DNA from: Herbiconiux moechotypicola
Lineage (GTDB): Bacteria > Actinomycetota > Actinomycetes > Actinomycetales > Microbacteriaceae
Direction: 5' to 3'
Length of the DNA: 64,000 bases
Assembly (NCBI RefSeq): GCF_024979255.1
Contig: NZ_JANLCN010000011.1
Span: 93,668-157,667 of the forward strand
The notes under the pieces were generated by a model. That model saw only the letters and a program-made list of their open reading frames with translations, was not told the DNA's origin and made no database searches. Both the position numbers and the translations under genes were made by a program. Below are positions 1 through 9,071 of the stretch, piece after piece (position 1 is the first letter of the stretch; every line of letters begins with the position of its first letter).

Positions 1-1
1 T

Positions 2-169
2 CAAATTCGGATCGCTGAGCGTGTTGGCGATCGTAATGCTGCCCGCTCGCTGGCATTGAAGGCTCTCGAGTTGGCAGCCAGCGGACCCCAACTCCCCCGC
101 CACAAAGACGTCGGACTGGTGAAAGTGGAGAAGGCCACGCTCCGACATCTGAAGCATCTTAGTAGGTGA
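2..169 (+). CDS. C-terminal fragment of an unrecognised protein
   Basis: An open frame runs in from the left edge and ends at TGA at 167-169, giving about 55 residues. The piece is charged and helical in character, with an alanine/leucine-rich stretch followed by a lysine/histidine-rich end (...KHLSR). I do not recognise a family. It lies upstream of the recombinase module on the same strand. Being partial and short, it could be a chance frame, although its amino-acid mix looks coding. Confidence 0.4.
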   Translation, partial: QIRIAERVGDRNAARSLALKALELAASGPQLPRHKDVGLVKVEKATLRHLKHLSR

Positions 170-193
170 GTATTTTTCGACACTTTAGTCATC

Positions 194-228
194 GTGCATC
201 AAATGCAATAATCATGCAACTGATGCAC
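194..228. promoter_or_regulatory. Nested palindrome before the integrase
   Basis: Arms GTGCATCA (194-201) and TGATGCAC (221-228) pair perfectly. The spacer itself holds two further TGCA boxes placed symmetrically, so four TGCA motifs sit in 35 bp. It ends 14 bp before the integrase start. It could be an operator for the small HTH protein of the module or a recombinase binding site; the sequence alone does not decide which. Confidence 0.55.
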
Positions 229-242
229 TGCGGAGGCCTACG

Positions 243-1346
243 ATGACCGTCGATTTCCGAGGGATTGCTTCTCCCCCGCCTCGGATCACTCTGCTTCACC
301 CTGAGGATCAGATCGTCCAGGAGATGCTCGATGGGTGGCGGAATCAGCAACTGTCACGGGCGTTGAGTTTCCAAACGATCGCGCAGCGGGAGCAGATCAT
401 TACCCGCTTCCTGGCCTTCACGAATGAGCATCCCTGGAACTGGTCACCCGCACTCGTCGACGAGTTCTTCGGAGATCTCCGCTCCACGAGCGGGGTCAAG
501 CAGACGACTCTCCGGAACTATCAGAACACATTGAGCCTGTTCTGCGGCTACGTGAGCGACCCCGGCTACGGCTGGACGAGGGTCTGCCTCGAGCTGTTCG
601 GCACTCACCCGACGCAGGTCTGCTTCGAGTGGAACACCGCGACCCACGTTCAGGAGGCCGAGGCAGGCCCGGGCAAGCGAGCCTTCACAAAGGTCGAGCT
701 GCAATCGCTGTTCGACCGCGCCGACGACGAGACGATCCGCATCGCCCGTCACAACAGGAAGGGGTGGCTGCCGGCGTTCCGAGACAGTGTCGTGTTCAAG
801 ATCGCCTATGCCTACGGTCTTCGCCGCAACGAGGTCCGTCACCTCGAGACCGTCGATTTCACCCGCAACCGGCACGCGAGGGAGTTGGGGTCGAAGGGTG
901 TTTTCAACGTCCGGCACGGCAAGGCGATGAAGGGTTCGGCGCCGAAACGCCGCAGTGTTCTGACGGTGTTCGATTGGACGCCCGAGATCCTCGACGAGTG
1001 GGAGGAACGCGGCCGCACCCGGATGACCGATGGCCACGAACTGTTGCCGAGCGAACGCGGGACCCTGGTCGCCGAGGCAGCGTTTAGCCCGAGGTTCCGC
1101 CGCTACCGTGACGAGCTCGCCCTCTCCCCCGGACTCGATTTCCATTCGCTGCGCCGCTCTTACGTCACGCACCTGATCGAGGACGGCTACGACGCTCTCT
1201 TCGTCCAGCGGCAAGTCGGCCACGAATACGCCTCGACCACGGGTCTCTACACCTCCGTTTCCAGCGACTACCGCACCCGAACACTCCGCCGCGTGCTCGA
1301 CCAGACCATCACTGACGCCCTCAACAGGAAGGCCCCCACACCATGA
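243..1346 (+). CDS. Tyrosine-type site-specific recombinase/integrase
   Basis: 367 residues, usual size for a phage-type integrase. Residues about 25-120 form a SAM-like core-binding domain. The catalytic domain has the first arginine in YGLRRNE (194-195), a lysine in the beta-hairpin region (about 230), H301-x-x-R304 in HSLRRSY, the GH pair at 326-327 and the nucleophile tyrosine at 336 in GLYTSV. All catalytic residues are present, so the protein should be active in strand cleavage and joining. A GGAGG ribosome site lies just before the ATG. The 3' end overlaps the next gene by ATGA, indicating translational coupling. Confidence 0.93.
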   Translation: MTVDFRGIASPPPRITLLHPEDQIVQEMLDGWRNQQLSRALSFQTIAQREQIITRFLAFTNEHPWNWSPALVDEFFGDLRSTSGVKQTTLRNYQNTLSLFCGYVSDPGYGWTRVCLELFGTHPTQVCFEWNTATHVQEAEAGPGKRAFTKVELQSLFDRADDETIRIARHNRKGWLPAFRDSVVFKIAYAYGLRRNEVRHLETVDFTRNRHARELGSKGVFNVRHGKAMKGSAPKRRSVLTVFDWTPEILDEWEERGRTRMTDGHELLPSERGTLVAEAAFSPRFRRYRDELALSPGLDFHSLRRSYVTHLIEDGYDALFVQRQVGHEYASTTGLYTSVSSDYRTRTLRRVLDQTITDALNRKAPTP

Positions 1347-1675
1347 CCAGCCGTGCCGTCGACTACCAGTGGCACCTCACCGAGCTCATGGCCCGCAACG
1401 CGATGCACAACACCACCGACCTCGCCTCCCACCTCACAGAACGCGGCATCACCCTGTCGGCCTCACAGGTCTATCGCCTCGTCACGAACCGGCCTGAACG
1501 CATTTCCCTGCCGATCCTCTCGGCGCTCTGCGACATCTTCGGCTGCACCCCCGCCGAACTCATCACCGTCACCGCCGAGAACGCGAAGCCCACCAAGAAG
1601 ATCGTGAACTCCGAAGTCATCGACCTCAACACCCAGGTCCGCCCACGACGGGCACGCGTCGTCAGCGATGACTAA
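1343..1675 (+). CDS. Small Cro/C1-type HTH protein
   Basis: 110 residues. Residues about 9-75 form an XRE/Cro-type helix-turn-helix: a helix ending LMARNAM, a turn into DLASHLTERGITLSASQVYRLV, and a helix around ISLPILSALCDIFGCTPAELI. The tail is basic. It starts inside the last codons of the integrase (ATGA) and its own end overlaps the start of the third gene by 8 bp, so the three are one operon. It may repress the module by binding the upstream palindrome or help build the recombination complex; this is inference. Confidence 0.85.
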   Translation: MTSRAVDYQWHLTELMARNAMHNTTDLASHLTERGITLSASQVYRLVTNRPERISLPILSALCDIFGCTPAELITVTAENAKPTKKIVNSEVIDLNTQVRPRRARVVSDD

Positions 1676-3165
1676 GCAGCAGCCAAGGCCGGCTGAACGA
1701 CGAGGTCGGCCCCGCTCGACCGGGAACCTGCACTGCGACCGTTGCGGCCGCGACTGCAACAGGATCGCCGCCCGCTGGCCCGACAGGGATCTCTGCGGGA
1801 TCTGCTTCACCGCCGCCACCAACACCCGCGGAACCTGTCCCGGATGCGGCGTCGACCGGATGCTGCCCGGACTAGACACGCAGGGCCGGAGCATCTGTGT
1901 TGAGTGCGCCGGCATTCCTACCCAGTTCCACTGCGGGACCTGCCGCGAAGAACAACCCCGCTATCGCAAAGGCACCTGCGCCCGCTGCAGCCTCCGCATC
2001 GACCTCGCAGGTCTCCTTATCCCCGACGGCGCCGCGAAGCCAACCGCGATGGCGCTCTTGGAATCGCTGGTCACCGCCGACCGTCCCGAGAGCATCATCA
2101 CCTGGATGCGACACCCCGGCGTGATCGACGTCCTCACCCAGCTCGGAAGCGGCACCCTCTCGCCCACCCACGAAGCCTTCGACGCACTCCCTCCCGGCCG
2201 CCACATGGAACACATCCGCGCCATCCTCATCGACACCGGACAACTCCCGCCCCGAGACGACGCCCTCGCCCGCTTCGAACGCTGGCTCGCCGACAAACTC
2301 GCACCGATCACCGACGCCACGATGCGCCGCCCAGTCGAACAATTCGCCCGCTGGCATCACCTCCGCAGCATCCGGAAACGATCGTCCGCCGACACGACCA
2401 GCCAAGCCGCGACTCACAACGCGAAACAAGAGATCACTGCAGCGATCACCTTTCTCGCCTGGCTCACGGACGACGCCAATCACACACTGTCCACCTGCAC
2501 CCAAAGCGACATCGACCGCTGGCTCTCGAGCGGACCAACGACCAGATTCAACATCCGCACGTTCATCATCTTCGCCGTGGACGAACGACTCAGTCCGCCA
2601 CTTGTCGTCCCGCATCGATCCGCGCGCAGCAGCAGGCGCCTGACGCCAGAAGACCGATTCGACGGCATCCGGAACTGTCTTGAGAACACAACCATCCCGG
2701 TCTCCACCCGAGTTGCGGCCCTGCTCCTGCTGCTCTTCGCACAACCACTCTCACGCGTCTGCTCACTCACGACCGATGCCGTCCAAAGAGAGCCGAACGG
2801 CATGACCATCACCTTCGACGCCCAGCCCAACGAGCTCCCGGCGCTCTTCGCCACTCTGATCGATCAGCACCTCGCCCACCGCTCACCAGCCAGAACAAGA
2901 AATGCCGACCACTCCCCCCTGGGTCTTTCCCGGAGGCAAGGCCGGCCACCACATCACCCACAGCTATCTGCTCACCCAGATCCGCGAACTTGGCCTCAAC
3001 CCACTCGCCACCCGAAACCGGGCCCTCGACGACCTCGTCACCGCCATGCCCGCACCACTCGTCGCAGAACTCTTCGCCTACAGTTACCAAGGCACCACAA
3101 AACACGCCAACGAGAACGCAGTCGAGTTCGCTCGCTACACAGCCGCCCGCCAAGAATTTCGGTGA
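1668..3165 (+). pseudogene. Zinc-ribbon recombinase-like protein, frameshifted
   Basis: The N-terminal 115 residues carry six CxxC-type pairs (CDRCGRDC, LCGICF, CPGCG, ICVEC, CGTC, CARC), a multi-zinc-ribbon. The rest is a helical domain with a tyrosine-recombinase-like C-terminal part. The reading frame breaks in a run of six C at 2914-2919. With one C removed it reads ...NADHSPWVFPGGKAGHH and continues to the stop at 3163-3165; as it stands the first frame runs into unrelated sequence and stops near 3308. The catalytic boxes are degenerate, so even the repaired protein is probably an accessory factor. A sequencing miscall in the homopolymer is possible. Confidence 0.75.
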
Positions 3166-3175
3166 ATCGTTGGCC

Positions 3176-3700
3176 TCATAGCGCCGATGGCGGGAAGGAA
3201 CTCTCCTCCCAAATCAGACCTGACTCTGACGCCTGCGATTCAAGAGCATCGCGGACTGTCGTGATTCTGTCCTCCGGGCACGCAAGCGCAATCAACTTCT
3301 CCGAATAGACGTCGATGAGACAGCCGAGTTCCCGATACTTCTCGGCAACCGATTTCCACTTCGTAGTAAGCGCCTCATCTTCACCAAGCCAGATCCGGAA
3401 CGCTCCGAACGAACCCCGCTCGCGAATCTCGTTCACAACAAGTGAGCCCTCTGCGGAGCGGATCACGCTCACCCTGTCACCAAAGGCGACCCCATAGGCG
3501 AGGGCTGGAGCAGCACGAACCTCGACGAGCCCGGTCTCAGTGAGCCGGCCGTTCAGCGCTTCCCAGATTTGGTCCCCGTCGCCCTCCCTAGGGAGAGCGA
3601 ACCAGACCTCGGAATCGGACTCCGCAGCCAGTGGCGATGGCACGAGTTCCCGCCCAGACCACTCCGCAGTTTTGCTGGCATGACGGCGATAGATCGGCAT
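3176..3700 (-). CDS. DUF4265-like protein
   Basis: About 174 residues from the ATG at 3700 (MPIYRRHASK). A longer reading from a GTG at 3778 is possible but less like a start. The core 'EVWFALPRE...LVEVRAAPALAYGVAFGDRVSVI' followed by a second alpha/beta unit resembles the DUF4265 family, whose function is unknown. No signal peptide or membrane segment. It converges on the recombinase module, with stops about 10 bp apart, and sits 95 bp downstream of a second small gene on its own strand, so the two may be co-transcribed. Confidence 0.7.
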   Translation of the reverse strand: MPIYRRHASKTAEWSGRELVPSPLAAESDSEVWFALPREGDGDQIWEALNGRLTETGLVEVRAAPALAYGVAFGDRVSVIRSAEGSLVVNEIRERGSFGAFRIWLGEDEALTTKWKSVAEKYRELGCLIDVYSEKLIALACPEDRITTVRDALESQASESGLIWEESSFPPSAL

Positions 3701-3795
3701 CTTTGGACTCTGACGGGCGGCCTCGATAGCTATACGCCAGGGATTACCATGGACTCGAATATTGCTCGCTACCAGCACTACGGATTAGCAGCCGG

Positions 3796-4032
3796 CTAGT
3801 CGCCGAGGTCGTGCAGGAATTCCCCCCAACGCGTGTCGGCGTCAGCTCCAGAGTCGAATTCACCCAGCCATGTGTCGAAGGCCGGCGTGCCCAGAATCTC
3901 AACCCGCAGAATGTGGTGGGTGCCGTCTCGGTGCACTTTCGGCACGACCGAGACGACGTGTTCGGGATTAATCCACATCCGTGCGCTTCCAGCAGGACCG
4001 TCCCTGTCAGGCAGTGGAACGAATCGCGGCAT
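3796..4032 (-). CDS. Small hypothetical protein
   Basis: 78 residues with a coherent beta-rich pattern (MWINPEHVVSVVPKV...HHILRVEILGTPAFDTWLGEFDSGADADTRWGEFL). Similar small soluble proteins of unknown function occur singly in actinobacteria. The 'ADADTRW...FL' end looks like an amphipathic helix packing on a small beta sheet. No partner function can be read from context; it lies between a quinone-reductase operon and a DUF4265 gene, all on the minus strand. The 165 bp upstream (4033-4197) contains no recognisable gene. Confidence 0.6.
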   Translation of the reverse strand: MPRFVPLPDRDGPAGSARMWINPEHVVSVVPKVHRDGTHHILRVEILGTPAFDTWLGEFDSGADADTRWGEFLHDLGD

Positions 4033-4197
4033 AGCGCCAACTGTGCCGCTCCTTCACGCCTTCCCGCAATACCGATCATCGCAGCCGGCAATGGCGCGGA
4101 CCGGCCCGTGGGTGCGTGGTCGGAATCGTTGATGCCAACCACGCACCGTAGTACCCGCAACCGACTGCCTCCGCGCCACGAACCGAGCAGCAATGAC

Positions 4198-5235
4198 TCA
4201 GGCGGGGCCACCGCCCGTTGCAACGTCGATAAGTACCTTTCCTGTGACGTGACGCTCCACTGCCAGGTGCGCTGCCGACGCTTGGGAAAGCGGAAACCTC
4301 GTTATCGGCAGACCTGCATCCGAGCCTACGTTCAGGGCCCCGCTCGCGACGGCTAATCCGACGGATCGGAGTGCAGCCTCCTTCTGCACCTGGGCCGTCG
4401 TATAGGTAAGAATGAAAGAAAATTGCACATTCTTTGTCATCGCCTGATACGAAGGAACGCGCGTCTCGCCGCCACCCGCCGTGTAGATAGAGATTCCCCC
4501 GTGCGGGGCGATGACGGACATGTCCGTAGGCAGATTGCTACGAGCATTCACCTCGACGATGATGTCCACTCCCCCGGGACGCACTCGCTTTATCTCATCG
4601 CGAATGTTTCCGTCCCGATAGTTGATGACATGGTGCGCTCCGGCAGTTCGCGCGAGAGCCTCCTTGGTGGAGTCACCCACGGTGGTGATTACCTCCGCGC
4701 CGGACCACACTGCGAGTTGTACGGCACTGTGCCCGACGGCACCGGTCCCGCCCTGGATGAGAACGGTCTTCCCACGCAGCGCACCGGGTATGAGTTCGGC
4801 AGGACCATCGGCGAAGCTCGTTAGGGCCCGGTGTGCCGTCAGCGCAGGGATACCCAAAGATGCACCCAAGTCGAAGGTGGCTTCGGCGGGGAGATGCTCA
4901 ACCTGATGGGACGGCAGGACGACGTATTCCTGCGTGGTGCCTTCATGGCGCCGCCAGGCCGCATCCCACACCCAGACGCGATCACCGACGGCGAAACCCT
5001 GGACATCATGGCCAAACGCATCGACGACGCCAGCGCCGTCCTGGCCGGGAACATGAGGCTCGCGGAAGTGCTGTATCTTTCCGGTGCGACTGCGGCGTGC
5101 ATCAATGTCTGTCGGGTTGACCCCAGCGACCTTGATATTGACCCGAATGTCAGTTGGGCCGACATCCGGGAGCGGACGGTCGATGAGCTCAAGGACATCA
5201 GCGTCGCCCGGTTTGAAGTGGACGATTGCATTCAT
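4198..5235 (-). CDS. NADPH:quinone reductase-like oxidoreductase (MDR family)
   Basis: 345 residues from ATG 5235. It has a GroES-like N-terminal domain (about 1-120) and a Rossmann domain with the nucleotide motif IQGGTGAVGHSAVQ (about 150-165). No structural or catalytic zinc cysteines are seen, which places it with quinone oxidoreductases rather than zinc alcohol dehydrogenases. It probably reduces a quinone or enone with NADPH in the cytosol. The start overlaps the stop of the upstream gene as ATGA, so the two are translationally coupled. A longer N-terminus to 5400 is open but is a shadow of the upstream gene. Confidence 0.85.
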   Translation of the reverse strand: MNAIVHFKPGDADVLELIDRPLPDVGPTDIRVNIKVAGVNPTDIDARRSRTGKIQHFREPHVPGQDGAGVVDAFGHDVQGFAVGDRVWVWDAAWRRHEGTTQEYVVLPSHQVEHLPAEATFDLGASLGIPALTAHRALTSFADGPAELIPGALRGKTVLIQGGTGAVGHSAVQLAVWSGAEVITTVGDSTKEALARTAGAHHVINYRDGNIRDEIKRVRPGGVDIIVEVNARSNLPTDMSVIAPHGGISIYTAGGGETRVPSYQAMTKNVQFSFILTYTTAQVQKEAALRSVGLAVASGALNVGSDAGLPITRFPLSQASAAHLAVERHVTGKVLIDVATGGGPA

Positions 5236-6305
5236 GCGGAGGTCTTCGTCAGCCGGATCGGAGCCGCGTGCACCTGAGCCCGGACGATGAGATAGGGCCC
5301 GACACGATCGTCCACCCCGTTGAACAGCGGCGACCGAGGCAGCTGATTCACGCTCAGGTACAGGTTCCCATCCGCAGCCAGAGCGAGAGTGTCGGGCCAC
5401 AGCAGCTCGGGGCCGTGCATCACGGTCGACCAGACACCGCGGGCATCGAGCTTGAGGACCGCGGAGTGCTCGTAGGAGGTGACGTAGAGGTTGCCGTCGG
5501 TGTCGGACTCCATGCCGTCCGACGCGCTCTTGTCGCCGTGATCGGTGACGGTGGCGGCCACGAGGTCCTCAGAGAGCTCGCGGTCGAGCAGAGCGGCGGT
5601 GGACACCGAGTACAGGCGCCTGCTCGACAGCGGCGAGTACCAGAGACGGGACCCGTCGGCGCTCAGGGCGATACCGTCCGCCCCGACCCGGTAGCCCTCG
5701 CGGACCACCCCCTGGACGACCGCCCGGAACTGGTCGACGGCTTTGGTAGACGTATGCCCCCTCAGCCGGGACCACGATTCTCCTGTGGCGAGGTCGACGA
5801 CGATCAGGGCCCCCACGGCCTGGGAGTCCGTGATGTAGGCGACGCCGGCGTCTCCGCGCGAGAAGTCGAAGCGCACGTCGTTCAGGTATGTGGTCGCCGT
5901 CATCGCGTCCTGCGAGGGTTCGATCACCCGGACGACCCTGTTAGTGCTGAGGTCGATCTCCACGAGCTTCGGGCCGTGTGAGACGAAGGGCTCGAAGCTC
6001 GGCGCGCCCGTGTCGAGCAGCCACAGGTGACCGTTCGGATCGACGATGACGCTCTGCACCGAGACCAGGCGCCCCGAACCGTCTCCCTCGGTCCAGGTGT
6101 TGCTCTCGAGGTCCGGATACGCGATGGGCCTGCCATCGACGATCTCGGCGACGGTGAAGGGGACGTCGTCGCCCCACCGCGGGAACGACACGAAGAGACG
6201 TCCGTCGTCCGCCACCGTCAGTCCAGTGGGCATGTTATCCGCGATCTCCGCGACCACGTCGTAGTCGTCGGCGACCCAGGATCCGAGCGAGGTAGGACGG
6301 TTCAT
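5232..6305 (-). CDS. Major royal jelly/Yellow-family beta-propeller protein
   Basis: 357 residues. Start chosen at ATG 6305 because AGAAGGAG lies 7 bp upstream. The sequence follows the bacterial MRJP/Yellow pattern: GLTVADDGRLFVSFPRW, VDPNGHLWLLDTGAP, TYLNDVRFDFSRGDAGVAYITDS, GALIVVDLATGESWSRLRGH and ASDGMESDTDGNLYVTSYEH. These form a six-bladed propeller related to lactonases and SMP-30. No signal peptide is evident, so it is likely cytosolic. Coupled to the quinone reductase that follows, it may act on the same small metabolite, for example by lactone or enol chemistry. The exact reaction is unknown. Confidence 0.82.
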   Translation of the reverse strand: MNRPTSLGSWVADDYDVVAEIADNMPTGLTVADDGRLFVSFPRWGDDVPFTVAEIVDGRPIAYPDLESNTWTEGDGSGRLVSVQSVIVDPNGHLWLLDTGAPSFEPFVSHGPKLVEIDLSTNRVVRVIEPSQDAMTATTYLNDVRFDFSRGDAGVAYITDSQAVGALIVVDLATGESWSRLRGHTSTKAVDQFRAVVQGVVREGYRVGADGIALSADGSRLWYSPLSSRRLYSVSTAALLDRELSEDLVAATVTDHGDKSASDGMESDTDGNLYVTSYEHSAVLKLDARGVWSTVMHGPELLWPDTLALAADGNLYLSVNQLPRSPLFNGVDDRVGPYLIVRAQVHAAPIRLTKTSA

Positions 6306-6825
6306 GCGAAACTCCTTCTGTTGTCGGGCCGGCCACCATGACAATCGGTTCGGGGGTTGATGAGGTAACGGCCGGCTCAAGGCGGGTGAAATGGACCGTC
6401 CGACGCGGGTTAGGCCAGTGGCGGTTGCGAAGGTCCATACGGGAGACGCTAGAAGTGATGACCGTGGTCAGCCTGCTCTCTCCAGGGCTATGCAGTCCCG
6501 GAGCGCTGTCGGCACGGGCAACCTAACCCCGGCATGGCCAGCTTGCATACAAGACAGAGACGGGGCGGACGCGTTGAGCGCCACACGATCGGATCTCACC
6601 TGCACTTCGTTCACGGCGACTTGCCCGCCACATGCTCGCCATGATCGCCACCGCTGCGACTGTGTCACTAGCCATCTACACGCGCGAATGGGAATGTGAA
6701 AACTGGTCGCGGCGTCCGCCGTCTACGGCACTGCTCACGCTCCACATCGCAGTCATTTGACCGAAGCATCACCGGTCGCCGAATGAGATGATCTCCAGTG
6801 GGCATTCGTGATGAATAAGGAATCG
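6306..6825. other. Long intergenic region between divergent genes
   Basis: About 500 bp separates the minus-strand propeller gene from the plus-strand XRE regulator. Open frames here are short and of unconvincing composition. A small dyad, CTTG-CATA-CAAG, lies at about 6541-6552 and could be a regulator site, though it is weak. The promoters of both divergent units should lie here. I see no RNA gene or clear terminator. Confidence 0.5.
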
Positions 6826-7623
6826 ATGGGCACGGGATCACCATTAGGCGACTATCTGAAGGCGCGGAGAGCTTCTATGCGCCCCGAGGACGTCAATCTG
6901 GTCGCAATCGGACAGCGGAGAGTCGCTGGACTACGTCGCGATGAGGTGGCGCGTCTCGCCGGCATCAGCCAGGAGTACTACATCCGCCTTGAGCAGGGTC
7001 GCGACCATCAACCCTCAGATCAGGTGCTGCGGGCGCTGGCTCGGGCGCTGAGGCTGGGCAGTGACGGCGTTGAGTACATGCATCGGCTGGTTCGAATACA
7101 GTCCGGAGGTGTAAGGCTGCAGGATTCGGAGGAACTCGCAGCGGCCGTAGATGAGGGTCTGCGATCGATGCTGGCGCAGTGGCCCTCCACGCCCGCGATG
7201 ATCGTGGACCGGAATCTTGGTATCCGAATGTCCAATGAGTCGGCGCGTTCCGAACTGCCCGGTCGATGGGAGCCCGGATCCAACGCAGCTTTGGTCGTGT
7301 TCGGCGACGACTGGAAGCGATGCGACCTGCAGTGGGAGCGTTCAGCTCGGACGACTGCTGCTGCTCTTCGCTACTCGAGCGACCCTGGTGACCCAGAGCT
7401 TCATGATCTGGTTGGTGTCCTGTCGCTGCGTGACGCCACGTTCCGTGGACTGTGGGGAAACCATCTGGCTGCCCCACCGGTGGTGACAGAAGTCGATCTC
7501 GTGACCTCAGATGGGGAAGAGTCTTCGTTCACGCAGCAGGCGTTTCAGGTGCCGGGTGACCGGGGACTTGTCCTGATCGTTCTTCATCGCGGACAGCTGG
7601 GACAGGCTGCGCGGAGCGCGTAA
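6826..7623 (+). CDS. XRE regulator with MmyB-like ligand-binding domain
   Basis: About 265 residues from ATG 6826, preferred because AAGGAA sits just upstream and the family usually begins (G)xxLGDYLKARR; GTG 6808 and ATG 6811 are alternatives. Residues about 5-75 form the HTH (LKARRASMRPEDVNL...RVAGLRRDEVARLAGISQEYYIRLEQGRD). The remainder is the MmyB-like sensor domain (MLAQWPSTPAMIVDRNLGIRMSNESAR...FRGLWGNH). Such proteins bind DNA and probably a small hydrophobic ligand. It is divergent from the quinone-reductase operon, a plausible target, and converges with an MFS gene. Confidence 0.9.
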   Translation: MGTGSPLGDYLKARRASMRPEDVNLVAIGQRRVAGLRRDEVARLAGISQEYYIRLEQGRDHQPSDQVLRALARALRLGSDGVEYMHRLVRIQSGGVRLQDSEELAAAVDEGLRSMLAQWPSTPAMIVDRNLGIRMSNESARSELPGRWEPGSNAALVVFGDDWKRCDLQWERSARTTAAALRYSSDPGDPELHDLVGVLSLRDATFRGLWGNHLAAPPVVTEVDLVTSDGEESSFTQQAFQVPGDRGLVLIVLHRGQLGQAARSA

Positions 7624-7629
7624 CCAGCG

Positions 7630-9003
7630 TCAGTCCCGCGCCACCGCGGGCTGGCCCGGCCTTCGCGCGAACAGTAGGACACCGAAAAGCAACGCAGATG
7701 TCAGCATCATCACCGAGAGAAGCCGGAGCTGATCAGCTCCGTGGCCTCCGGAGAATGCGATGCCACCGAGTGCCGATGATGTAATCGCTCCCAGGTACAT
7801 GAACGCGCGCAGCAACCCGGCTGCTGCCCCCAGCTTCTCTTGGTCTGCAAGCTCATAGACAGCGCTCTGTGTTCCGACGTTCACGAGGCCCTGGGGTATC
7901 CCCATTACGATCGCGATCAGGATCAGGTACCACAACTCGGCACCGTCGCGGACCAGAAGCAGCATGATCACGCCCACGATCTGAGCAACGGCCGAGACCA
8001 CCAACTTGCCTCTGAAGCGCTTGCTCCTGCCCGTGACAGCAGCGATGAGCAGTCCGGATGCGAACGACGGAAGGAGGATCAGCCCGGCGACCGCGGGGCT
8101 GAGTCCCCGTCCACCCTCCAACCATTGAGTGAAGCCGAAGATGAACGAGTACGTGACGATCGCCGACAGGAACATCTGCAGATAGACCACGAGCAGCTGT
8201 CCGCTCCCGGCAAGGACACGTAGGTCGATGAACGGATCGACGGTCCGGAGTTCCCTCGCGACGAAGCAGGCGGCGGCCGCAACGGCAACCACGAGCAGCC
8301 ACAGCCCGATTGCGGAAGGCTGCTTGATGAAGATGAGGATCGTCACGAGCGTGACGGTGAAGAGGAGGACGCCGACCACATCAACGCGCGGACCAGCACC
8401 GGTGCCGGTTCCCCGCGGTCGATCTCGAGGCAACCAGAGAACGCCGAGAATGAGGCTGAGTAGTCCAAGAGGGACGTTGAGAGCCAACGTGGCGCGCCAC
8501 CCTCCGAGCTCTATGAGTGCACCACCCAGCGTCGGACCGACGACGGCCACGGTCTGGCCTGCGATCGCGAGAAGTGTCAGGACTGAGCCTGGCGTTGGCC
8601 GTCCGCTTCGTCTGCTCTCCTGACCCAACATGGCGATCGAGGCGGGGTAAGCCGCGCTTGTGCCAAGCCCGAGCACAACGCGAGCCCCGACCAAGACCCA
8701 GATCGTCGGCGCCAGCGCGCCGATGACCCCGGCCACCACTGTGAGGATGGCGCCCGCGAGGTACAGCCTGCGAGGACCGAGGGTGTCGGCGAGCCGGCCG
8801 GCGAGAGGTTGACCAACGGCGGTCGCGATGAAAAGGGCTGAGATGAGCCACGCCGTCTCATCGGCGGGGGCCCCGAGAGCCACCCCGATAGGCACCAGAG
8901 CGACGGCGATGATCGAGGTGTTGACAGGGTTCAGCACCGCCCCGATTACCATCGGTACGGCAAGACGCCGTGGAAACGGGGGTGTCTTCGGCTGATCGGC
9001 CAT
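7630..9003 (-). CDS. MFS transporter, DHA2-type drug/proton antiporter
   Basis: 457 residues, almost wholly hydrophobic, with about 14 predicted membrane segments. Motif A appears as GRLADTLGPRRLYLAG after the second helix, and the motif-C-like region is rich in glycine and proline (VGPTLGGALIELGGWR). It is an inner-membrane exporter by family. It lies 68 bp downstream of the metallo-hydrolase gene on the same strand, and a divergent TetR lies beyond that, giving a hydrolase-exporter cassette. The exported compound cannot be inferred. Confidence 0.88.
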   Translation of the reverse strand: MADQPKTPPFPRRLAVPMVIGAVLNPVNTSIIAVALVPIGVALGAPADETAWLISALFIATAVGQPLAGRLADTLGPRRLYLAGAILTVVAGVIGALAPTIWVLVGARVVLGLGTSAAYPASIAMLGQESRRSGRPTPGSVLTLLAIAGQTVAVVGPTLGGALIELGGWRATLALNVPLGLLSLILGVLWLPRDRPRGTGTGAGPRVDVVGVLLFTVTLVTILIFIKQPSAIGLWLLVVAVAAAACFVARELRTVDPFIDLRVLAGSGQLLVVYLQMFLSAIVTYSFIFGFTQWLEGGRGLSPAVAGLILLPSFASGLLIAAVTGRSKRFRGKLVVSAVAQIVGVIMLLLVRDGAELWYLILIAIVMGIPQGLVNVGTQSAVYELADQEKLGAAAGLLRAFMYLGAITSSALGGIAFSGGHGADQLRLLSVMMLTSALLFGVLLFARRPGQPAVARD

Positions 9004-9071
9004 GGGGAAACTCTCTTCGGCGGCGCGGCGCCCCTCGGGTTGCGGCCAGGGGCACCGCGCTGGGCGTGCGG

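Larger units (their letters stand above)
194..3165 (+). mobile_element. Three-gene tyrosine-recombinase module
   Basis: A palindrome, a tyrosine recombinase, a small HTH protein and a zinc-ribbon recombinase-like protein lie in one tightly overlapping operon. This layout of one catalytic recombinase plus a small and a large accessory protein recalls the TnpA/TnpB/TnpC sets of Tn554-type elements, but gene order differs and I cannot see element ends. No tRNA or attachment-site duplication is visible in the window, so the module may be a resident or remnant element. The third gene is frameshifted. Confidence 0.5.

Noticed and set aside
1..3165. A complete transposon with ends
   Set aside because: No terminal repeats, target duplication or att pair can be seen in the window; only the module genes and one palindrome are supported.
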